A DNA stretch of 8,923 nucleotides from CAVPDE01 sp964580575 (lineage in GTDB: Bacteria > Desulfobacterota > DSM-4660 > Desulfatiglandales > HGW-15): NCBI GenBank assembly GCA_964580575.1, contig CAZOLJ010000123.1, positions 1 to 8,923 of the forward strand, written 5' to 3'. The notes under the pieces were generated by a model, which saw only the letters and a program-made list of their open reading frames with translations, searched no databases and had not been told where the DNA came from. Positions 1-4,920 of the stretch are shown in pieces (positions within the stretch are counted from its first letter, which is position 1; each line of letters begins with the position of its first letter). Position numbers and translations under genes: made by a program.

Positions 1-1
1 G

Positions 2-49
2 GGGATTCTTGTGATTGATATTTTTTGTGACCACAGGAGAAAACTTTAA
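2..49 (+). CDS. Possible C-terminal end of an upstream gene (partial)
   Basis: The frame starting at base 2 is open for 15 codons and reads GILVIDIFCDHRRKL before a TAA at 47-49. That stop overlaps the ATG of the next gene by one base (TAATG), an arrangement typical of translationally coupled genes. The other two forward frames stop within the first 20 bases. The piece is too short to name or to be sure it is coding, so this is a possibility only. If it is real, the 90-residue protein and the ATPases belong to an operon that begins outside the window. Confidence 0.3.
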   Translation, partial: GILVIDIFCDHRRKL

Positions 50-321
50 TGACTGAAGAGGAAAAAAAGAAAGGCGGCTTTTTCCAGTCTGTCAAGGAAT
101 TCGTTTACGGGGTGGCTGCTCATGACTCTGCGCGGTTTGCCGTAAAAACAAGGGCCAGCATGGAGCACCTTTTTATCCTCATCACCATGGGCGATATGCT
201 GGGGGTTCCGATCCTGCCTCCCTACTATTCCTTGAGACTGCTGCCCTACGTGGTGCCTCAGATCTCCACCTGGAAGCGGAGAATGCTGAGGGAAAAAGAC
301 TTGACCGATGCACTAGCTTAA
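49..321 (+). CDS. Small protein of unknown family, 90 aa, first of the ATPase cluster
   Basis: This small protein begins at ATG 49 after an AGGAGA ribosome site at about 35-40. I do not recognise its family. Its N-terminus is lysine-rich and charged (EEEKKKGG at residues 3-10). It is followed by a possible amphipathic helix (about 11-35), a more hydrophobic stretch with HLFILITMGDMLG (about 40-52) and PILPPYYSLRLLPYVVP (about 54-70), and a basic C-terminal tail (WKRRMLREKD). There are no cysteines, no signal peptide and no clear full-length membrane span. It lies about 97 bases upstream of the first ArsA/Get3-like ATPase, in the same direction, so it may be a partner, adaptor or client of those ATPases; that is inference from position. 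Coding status is well supported by the ribosome site, amino-acid composition and placement. Confidence 0.75.
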   Translation: MTEEEKKKGGFFQSVKEFVYGVAAHDSARFAVKTRASMEHLFILITMGDMLGVPILPPYYSLRLLPYVVPQISTWKRRMLREKDLTDALA

Positions 322-322
322 A

Positions 323-376
323 GAATTGAGGGATTCTGGAATTCTGGAATTCCTCAATTCCAGAATTCTTCAATTG
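323..376 (+). repeat. EcoRI-site-rich palindromic repeat with two competing hairpins
   Basis: The gap between the 90-aa gene and the first ATPase holds nested inverted repeats. AATTCTGGAATT at 340-351 pairs perfectly with AATTCCAGAATT at 356-367 across a four-base loop (CCTC), extended by one G-C pair. An alternative stem pairs GAATTGAGG (323-331) with CCTCAATTC (352-360). ATTCTGGA also occurs as a tandem direct repeat (333-340 and 341-348). There is no following U-run, so it is not a standard intrinsic terminator. It may process or partly attenuate the transcript, or be a mobile-type intergenic repeat. Confidence 0.75.
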
Positions 377-403
377 CTTCGTGCTTCGAATTTCAATTTT
401 CCG

Positions 404-414
404 AAGGAGGTGAT
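404..414 (+). promoter_or_regulatory. Full-length Shine-Dalgarno sequence that places the first ATPase start at ATT 419
   Basis: AAGGAGGTGAT matches the complement of the usual 16S rRNA 3' end over all 11 bases. The only codon at normal spacing in the ATPase frame is ATT at 419, eight bases after GGAGG. The in-frame GTG at 410 lies inside this element, and the next in-frame ATG (467) is almost at the P-loop. The site therefore argues for a rare AUU start. Confidence 0.7.
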
Positions 415-418
415 TCCC

Positions 419-1396
419 ATTTCACTATCCAAGATTTTTGATCAGTATCCGGATCGCCGCTATATCATGTTCGGCGGCAAGGGTGGCCTTGGAAAAACCA
501 CGTTTTCCGCAGCCTGCGCCTACTACCTGGCCAAAAAGGGCAAACGTGTCCTGGTCTTTTCCGTGGATCCCCAGGCCTCCTTGAGCGACATCTTCAAGCG
601 CGATATCTTTGGGAAAGGGCCCACGGAAATTATGCCCAATCTCTATGCCCAGGAAATTGACGCGGACCGTCGCGTCAAGGAATACCAGCAGGAGATCCGC
701 AAGAAGATTCTCGACATGTACGGGATGGAGAAGATCCCTGAGGAGATCGAGAGCTACATCCAAGCTGCAGCCGCAGAACCGGCCATGGAAGAGAGCGCCA
801 TCTTTGATGAAGTCGTGGATATCGTCGTGAAGGGTGGTTACGACTACTACATCTATGATCTTGTCCCCCTCGGCCACGCTCTCTACTATTTGAGCATGGC
901 TTCGGTTTATGACGCCTGGATTGACAAGATCACCGGCCTTCGCCAGCAGATGAGGGAATACGACCAGGTCGCCGCCATCATTCGCCGGGACAAGGAAATT
1001 GATGAAGACGCCATCCTGAACGAGCTTCTCTATATTAAGGACCGGATCAACAGGTCCTCCAGCATTCTCACCGACAAGAAAAGGACCGCGTTCTTTTTCG
1101 TCGTAACAGCGGAGGAAATGATCATCAACGATACGGTCAAGGCCGCCCAGCTCTTTGCCAAGTTCGATGTGCCGTTGAGCGGTTATGTGGTCAACCGGGT
1201 CCTCCCCGATGAGTTGAAAGGTCAGAACATTCCTGAATATCTGAAGAACCGCATTTCCATGCAAGAGAAGTACTTGAAGATGATCGAAGACACCTTCAAA
1301 GGCCAGATCCATGCCTATGTGCCTGAGATGGAGCGGGATGTGACTGGCCTTCCCATGATTGAAAAGCTGGCCAAAAAAATGTTCGACGAGTTTTAG
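419..1396 (+). CDS. ArsA/Get3-like P-loop ATPase 1, with altered switch II
   Basis: This is a soluble ATPase of the ArsA/Get3 (SIMIBI deviant Walker A) family, about 325 residues if it starts at ATT 419. Visible motifs, numbered from that start, are GGKGGLGKTT (19-28) with the signature Lys21 and Walker Lys26, switch I DPQASLSD (50-57) with Asp50 retained, and the family segment PAMEESAIF (121-129). The beta strand and PE/VNRVLP region near FFFVVTAEE and GYVVNRVLP is also present. The switch II position reads DLVPLGHALYYL (147-158) where the family has DTAPTGHTLR, so the Thr/Ala/Thr of the motif are lost. The cysteines that bind arsenite in ArsA and the Get3 CxxC are absent, so neither an arsenite pump nor canonical Get3 is supported. 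The start was chosen from the strong Shine-Dalgarno; it gives a length matching the paralogue next door (326). An upstream TTG at 326 would translate the palindromic repeat. The second ATPase gene follows after 17 bases. Function beyond ATP hydrolysis is unknown. Confidence 0.88.
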   Translation: MSLSKIFDQYPDRRYIMFGGKGGLGKTTFSAACAYYLAKKGKRVLVFSVDPQASLSDIFKRDIFGKGPTEIMPNLYAQEIDADRRVKEYQQEIRKKILDMYGMEKIPEEIESYIQAAAAEPAMEESAIFDEVVDIVVKGGYDYYIYDLVPLGHALYYLSMASVYDAWIDKITGLRQQMREYDQVAAIIRRDKEIDEDAILNELLYIKDRINRSSSILTDKKRTAFFFVVTAEEMIINDTVKAAQLFAKFDVPLSGYVVNRVLPDELKGQNIPEYLKNRISMQEKYLKMIEDTFKGQIHAYVPEMERDVTGLPMIEKLAKKMFDEF

Positions 1397-1413
1397 AGCG
1401 CAGGAGTCTCACC

Positions 1414-2394
1414 ATGAATCAGATCAGCACCAGCATGACGCAGTACATGAAGGATCATCCGAAGCTGAAGTACATCTTTTTCGGTGGGAAGGGAGGCGTG
1501 GGCAAGACGGTCATGGCAGGAGCCGCCGCCCTGTGGTCTGCCAAGCAGGGAAGAAAGACCCTTCTGGCTTCCACCAACCCCGTGCACAGCCTCTCCAACC
1601 TCCTGGAGCAGGACGTGTTCGGTAAGGCCGCCATCGTCTGTGACGAGGCGAACTGCTACGCCTTCGAGATCGATACAAAAGACACGATCGAGCGCTCCAA
1701 ACAGGAGATCCGGGAAAAGATCAACTGGTTTCTGCGGTTTGCCGACATTACGACCAAGGCGGATGAATTCATAGAATCCGCCACCATGAACCCGGCTTTT
1801 GAGGAATCGGCCATGTTCGAAAACATGGTCGAACTCATGCTCAAAGATGAATACGATTTCTACGTTTTTGACACCGCTCCGACGGCAAACGCCAGAAGAC
1901 TGCTCGGCATGTCCAAAGTGTACTCGCTTTGGGTTGAAAAGATGCTCAAGAGCAGGGAAGAAGCCAAATCCCTAAGAGAGCTCCTCTCCTTTACGAAAAA
2001 GAAAGAGGAAGACCCCCTTCTGGATTACCTTCTGAAGTTCAAAGATAGAATGGGCCAGGCTCAAGGTCTCCTTACGGACGACAACCTCACGGCCTTTTTC
2101 TTCGCCACACTGCCGGAAAGCCTCCCTATCGCGGTGATCACAAGATTCATCAACTGGTTCCACGAATTCGGAATTCCTGTAGGCGGCGTGGTCGTGAACG
2201 GCGTCATTCAGAAGGACCAGGTGGGGAAAGATGCCGCAGAGTTTGTTCTGAACCGTGTCCGCATGCAGGATGAGCACATGGGGGAGATCTGGGATATCTT
2301 TCAGGATCGCGTGCGGGCGATCATCCCCCTCTTTGAAACACAAGTCAAAGGGTCGAAGATGCTTGGCCGGCTGATGGAGCATCTTTTTGTATGA
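1414..2394 (+). CDS. ArsA/Get3-like P-loop ATPase 2, with Asn in switch I
   Basis: This second ArsA/Get3-family ATPase has 326 residues and is paralogous to its upstream neighbour throughout. It carries GGKGGVGKT (24-32), the family segment PAFEESAMF (127-135), and a well-preserved switch II start DTAPTANARRLL (153-164). In switch I, however, the usual DPAH reads NPVHSLSN, with Asn55 in place of the Asp that activates water in Get3 (yeast Asp57; its Asn mutant is reported as ATPase-deficient). The read is unambiguous (codon AAC). The C-terminal half has the expected FFFATLPESLPI and GGVVVNGV strands. Cys76 and Cys81 (C-x4-C) are the only nearby cysteine pair and do not match ArsA metal sites. 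The ATG at 1414 lies 17 bases after the first ATPase stop, with GCAGGAG (1400-1406) as ribosome site, so the two are surely co-transcribed. A heterodimer with ATPase 1 is the simplest inference. Confidence 0.92.
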   Translation: MNQISTSMTQYMKDHPKLKYIFFGGKGGVGKTVMAGAAALWSAKQGRKTLLASTNPVHSLSNLLEQDVFGKAAIVCDEANCYAFEIDTKDTIERSKQEIREKINWFLRFADITTKADEFIESATMNPAFEESAMFENMVELMLKDEYDFYVFDTAPTANARRLLGMSKVYSLWVEKMLKSREEAKSLRELLSFTKKKEEDPLLDYLLKFKDRMGQAQGLLTDDNLTAFFFATLPESLPIAVITRFINWFHEFGIPVGGVVVNGVIQKDQVGKDAAEFVLNRVRMQDEHMGEIWDIFQDRVRAIIPLFETQVKGSKMLGRLMEHLFV

Positions 2395-2500
2395 GACACC
2401 CCTTCCCCCTCCCCTCGCCCCTCCCGCCAATATACCCCTCCCCCTTGACGGAGGAGGTGAGCCGCCTGAGGCGGGCAAGGGTGGGGGTGCGGTGAGCCGC
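2395..2500 (+). repeat. C-rich tract (G-quadruplex on the - strand) and imperfect hairpin repeat
   Basis: Directly after the second ATPase stop is a C-rich, G-poor tract. C-runs at 2399-2402, 2405-2409, 2411-2414, 2418-2421 and 2423-2425 are separated by 1-3 bases, giving a textbook G-quadruplex motif on the - strand. Downstream, ACCCCTCCCCCTTG (2434-2447) pairs imperfectly with CAAGGGTGGGGGT (2476-2488), and CCGCC/GGCGG (2462-2466 and 2470-2474) forms an inner stem with loop TGA. GGTGAGCCGC occurs twice, at 2456-2465 and 2491-2500. No gene is evident here. It resembles short intergenic repeats common in environmental bacteria; that resemblance is from memory. Confidence 0.7.
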
Positions 2501-2526
2501 TGCATTTGGGCCTTGTAAAGCTTTAG

Positions 2527-2572
2527 ATCCCCGCTCGCTCCCCTCATCGGAGAGGGAGCGAAGGGGATTTTT
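2527..2572 (+). terminator. Hairpin with U-run, terminator- or attenuator-like, before the flavoprotein gene
   Basis: ATCCCC (2527-2532) pairs with GGGGAT (2563-2568), and TCGCTCCC (2535-2542) pairs with GGGAGCGA (2554-2561), separated only by a small internal loop. The 3' arm is followed by T at 2568-2572 and further T-rich sequence. This fits a Rho-independent terminator in shape. It ends just 22 bases before the flavoprotein ATG, so it could reduce read-through from the ATPase genes into the redox genes. It may instead simply be another repeat. Confidence 0.45.
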
Positions 2573-2594
2573 GATTTAGAGAGAGCATCGCAGA

Positions 2595-4286
2595 ATGAAC
2601 CAAGAACATCTGCAAACCGACATCCTCATCATCGGCGGCGGTGTCGCAGGCCTCAACGCCGCACTCACCGTGCGGGAAGCAGGCCACGATGTGGTCATCA
2701 TGGACAAGGCGGTGATCGAACGAAGCGGCCACACTGCAGGCGGAATCGACCACTTCGCGGCCTATCTCGAAACCGGGCCGGAGTGGGACACCCGCGACGC
2801 TTACCTCGCCTTCACCGGCCGCACCGCCAGAGGCGCGACAGATCTCTCCGTTGTGGAGAAAGTCTACTGCGACGAACTGCAGACAGCCATCCAACGGTAT
2901 GAGGACATCGGCTGTAGCCTCCGACGACCGGACGGTTCGTATTTTCGCACCCAGTCCTTCGGCCAACCCGGTCCCTGGTGGATCAACTTCAACGGCAAGC
3001 GCATGAAACCTCTTCTCGGCCAAGCCGTCCGAAAGGCAGGGTGCCGCGTCCTTGACCGCATCAGCACTGCTGATCTTCTCTTGCACGATGGGGAGGTGTG
3101 CGGAGCTGCGGGTTTCCACATCAGGGAGGGAACCTTCTTTGTCGTGAAGGCCAAGGCCGTGCTTTTGGCCACCGGAGGAACGAACCGAATCTATCAAAAC
3201 CCCACCGGCCTGAGCTTCAACTGCTGGATGTGTCCTGCAAACACCGGTGACGGCGAGGCCATGGCCTTTCGCGCCGGCGCAACGCTCGCCAACGTGGAAT
3301 ACCTTCGAATGACCGTGGTGCCGAAAGGCTTCAGCGCACCGGGGCTGAATGCCTTGGTGGGTATGGGCGGCAAATTGATCAACGGCATGGGGGAAGAGTT
3401 CATGGAGCGCTATGACCCCATGGGAATGAAGGGGGCTCGTCACAAGCTGGCTCATGCCATATTGACCGAACTGAAGTCTCACCGAGGCCCTGTCCGCGTG
3501 GACTGCCGGCACCTCGCCCCCGATGCTCTGAAACACCTCGTGACCACCCTCTCCTATGATAAGGATACCCTGCCCGATTACTTTCAACAGAAAGGGGTGG
3601 ACCTGTCGAGAGACCTGCTGGAGGTGGCCACATCCGAGGGGATGCAGGGCGGGCCCAACGAAGTCTGTGGCAGCGGGATCAAAATTGACCGTGATTGTGC
3701 GACGAACGTGCCCGGCCTTTTTGCTGCCGGCAATTCCGCGGACCAATGCCGAAGCTTGCACATGGCCGTCACCAGCGGAATTCATGCTGGTCGCGCCCTG
3801 TCTGCTTACGCGGCACGGATGGGCAAAAGCGGGCCGCCGATTCCCGGACCCCAGGTGAAAAAGATCAGGGAGCGCGTCTTTGCGCCCATGCACGAGTCGA
3901 GGACACTTTCTTGGCAAGAATTCGAAGACGTGCTCCAGCGTATCCTGACGCAAGGCATGGGCCCGGTGCGCTCGGAATGGGGCATGAAAAAAGCCTGGCA
4001 GAACCTGGATTTCCTGGAGCAGTGGAAGGATCAGGTCGGTGCAAAGACCTACCACGATCTTTGCCGTTCTCAGGAAGTCTACAACATGATCACCGTGGCA
4101 AGATGCATGATTACGGCCGCGCTGCACCGAAAAGAAAGCCGCTTCGGCCAATGCCATTATCGCCTCGACTTTCCGGAGACGGATGACCGAAACTGGCTTG
4201 GCCAGGTTGTGGTGATGAAAGATGAGGAGGGAAAAGCACAACCCGTGTTTTTTCCGATCCGATACGGATCAACACCTGCTGGCTGA
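2595..4286 (+). CDS. FAD-binding oxidoreductase, fumarate reductase/AprA-like flavoprotein
   Basis: This 563-residue flavoprotein belongs to the fumarate reductase/succinate dehydrogenase/APS reductase alpha superfamily and is expected to be cytoplasmic. The N-terminal Rossmann fold reads DILIIGGGVAGLNAAL (9-24). FAD-contact segments follow at RSGHTAGG (43-50), ATGGTNRIYQNPTG (192-205), NTGDGEAMAFRAGA (216-229) and GLFAAGNSADQCRSLHMAVTSGIHAGRAL (374-402). The C-terminal helical domain ends with RKESRFGQCHYRLDFPETDD (512-531), typical of the superfamily. The RGEGG dicarboxylate motif of true fumarate reductases is replaced by VGMGGKLINGMGEEFM (255-270), so fumarate or succinate is an unlikely substrate. 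The layout around 235-270 is closer to AprA, but the protein is shorter than AprA (roughly 610-660). The ferredoxin gene immediately downstream is AprB-like, supporting an electron-transfer pair. Cys210 and Cys213 are of unknown role. The ribosome site is weak (GAGAG at about 2580). Exact substrate is not determinable. Confidence 0.92.
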   Translation: MNQEHLQTDILIIGGGVAGLNAALTVREAGHDVVIMDKAVIERSGHTAGGIDHFAAYLETGPEWDTRDAYLAFTGRTARGATDLSVVEKVYCDELQTAIQRYEDIGCSLRRPDGSYFRTQSFGQPGPWWINFNGKRMKPLLGQAVRKAGCRVLDRISTADLLLHDGEVCGAAGFHIREGTFFVVKAKAVLLATGGTNRIYQNPTGLSFNCWMCPANTGDGEAMAFRAGATLANVEYLRMTVVPKGFSAPGLNALVGMGGKLINGMGEEFMERYDPMGMKGARHKLAHAILTELKSHRGPVRVDCRHLAPDALKHLVTTLSYDKDTLPDYFQQKGVDLSRDLLEVATSEGMQGGPNEVCGSGIKIDRDCATNVPGLFAAGNSADQCRSLHMAVTSGIHAGRALSAYAARMGKSGPPIPGPQVKKIRERVFAPMHESRTLSWQEFEDVLQRILTQGMGPVRSEWGMKKAWQNLDFLEQWKDQVGAKTYHDLCRSQEVYNMITVARCMITAALHRKESRFGQCHYRLDFPETDDRNWLGQVVVMKDEEGKAQPVFFPIRYGSTPAG

Positions 4287-4290
4287 AATC

Positions 4291-4390
4291 GGCAGCCAAA
4301 GGGACAAAGGGGCAGAGGCACAAAGGCACAAAGCAGAAAAACCATCTTACCCTTTGTCCCTTTGTGCCTTTGCATCTTTGTGCCTGAACA
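4291..4390 (+). repeat. CACAAAGG-type palindromic repeat
   Basis: The gap between flavoprotein and ferredoxin genes contains a repeated heptad-like unit (CACAAAGG/GACAAAGG) in inverted arms. GGCACAAAGGCACAAAG (4317-4333) matches the reverse complement of 4352-4368 with a single mismatch, around an 18-base A-rich loop. The outer flanks continue as weaker complementary sequence. The remaining gap (4391-4460) shows nothing recognisable. The transcript across this gap would fold strongly and could set the relative output of the two redox genes. Confidence 0.75.
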
Positions 4391-4473
4391 GTTGCCAAGA
4401 ACCAGACCGGAGCCACCGCGCGAAAGAGGAAGCTTCGGCCCTCTATCGAGCGAGACAATTAGGAGTATCGAGT

Positions 4474-4698
4474 ATGCCACCACTCATCAAAAAAGAATTG
4501 TGCACCGGATGCGGGAACTGTGAAGACTCCTGCCCTCTGGATGTGATCTACATGGACGAAGAGGAGAAGAAATCGTTCGTGAAGTATCCTGACGAGTGCT
4601 GGCATTGCGGTTCCTGCCGCCAGGATTGCCCCGAAGGGGCTATAGAGATTCGTTTTCCTCTCCGAATGAGGGTGAGCGCAGGAGTGGTACCGTATTGA
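4474..4698 (+). CDS. Two-cluster 4Fe-4S ferredoxin, shortened AprB-like
   Basis: This 74-residue ferredoxin has two CxxCxxCxxxCP motifs: Cys10, 13, 16, 20 and Cys42, 45, 48, 52. They are expected to bind two [4Fe-4S] clusters. The second half, YPDECWHCGSCRQDCPEGAI (38-57) followed by an IRFPLR segment, closely resembles AprB, the beta subunit of APS reductase. The roughly 80-residue C-terminal tail that wraps around AprA is missing. It likely passes electrons to or from the AprA-like flavoprotein encoded just upstream. The start ATG 4474 is set by AGGAG at 4461-4465 with eight bases of spacing; the frame stays open upstream but only through the repeat. The protein ends soon after the second cluster (RMRVSAGVVPY). 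A generic ferredoxin for another partner is the alternative. Confidence 0.92.
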   Translation: MPPLIKKELCTGCGNCEDSCPLDVIYMDEEEKKSFVKYPDECWHCGSCRQDCPEGAIEIRFPLRMRVSAGVVPY

Positions 4699-4706
4699 AG
4701 AAGAAT

Positions 4707-4880
4707 ACAGGAGACGGTAGAATGCAGGATAAAATCCAAGGGCTCATCACGAAAACACGAAGGTACGAAAGCACGAAAGAAGAAGGGGGTTCTATAAAGA
4801 ACCCTGTCCTTTTTCGTGGTTTCCAAATTTCGTGCTTTCGTGATTGGCTTTATTTTCTTGTTTTTTATTCTGTCTCCTGT
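4707..4880 (+). repeat. 174-base hairpin element with 9-base terminal inverted repeats (MITE-like)
   Basis: Almost the whole gap between the ferredoxin and amidohydrolase genes is one palindrome. Its ends are ACAGGAGAC (4707-4715) and GTCTCCTGT (4872-4880). Inside, a 33-base arm at 4746-4778 made of CACGAAA units matches the reverse complement of 4812-4844 at 27 of 33 positions. At the apex, GGGTTC (4787-4792) pairs perfectly with GAACCC (4799-4804) around TATAAA. No open frame of substance lies within it. The structure suits a miniature non-coding mobile element or a large RNA hairpin. Confidence 0.8.
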
Positions 4881-4907
4881 CTTCTCTATTCTTTCAATAC
4901 TATTTTG

Positions 4908-4913
4908 AAGGAG
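4908..4913 (+). promoter_or_regulatory. Ribosome binding site of the amidohydrolase gene
   Basis: AAGGAG stands seven bases before ATG 4921, just after the hairpin element and a T-rich stretch. It fixes this start. Confidence 0.75.
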
Positions 4914-4920
4914 ACTCAAC

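Noticed and set aside
326..418. N-terminal extension of ATPase 1 from TTG 326
   Set aside because: It would translate the palindromic repeat, gives an N-terminus 31 residues longer than the choice at 419, and has no good ribosome site, whereas a perfect one precedes 419.
425..1312. Long open frame on the - strand opposite ATPase 1
   Set aside because: It lies entirely opposite a gene with clear P-loop motifs and shows no recognisable domain.
419..2394. Arsenite efflux ATPase (ArsA)
   Set aside because: The metal-binding cysteines are absent, there are two separate proteins rather than a fused double domain, and no arsB, arsD or arsR lies nearby.
2544..4241. 565-codon open frame on the - strand opposite the flavoprotein
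   Set aside because: The + strand has FAD motifs throughout; this frame is His/Gly/Val-rich, without known motifs, as expected for an antisense shadow in GC-rich DNA.
2595..4698. Genuine APS reductase (aprAB)
   Set aside because: Both subunits are short, and no sat or qmo gene is present in the window; only a family resemblance can be claimed.
4859..4903. Promoter before the amidohydrolase gene (TACTAT at 4898-4903)
   Set aside because: No acceptable -35 sequence at 16-18 bases; the A/T-rich stretch makes a chance match likely.
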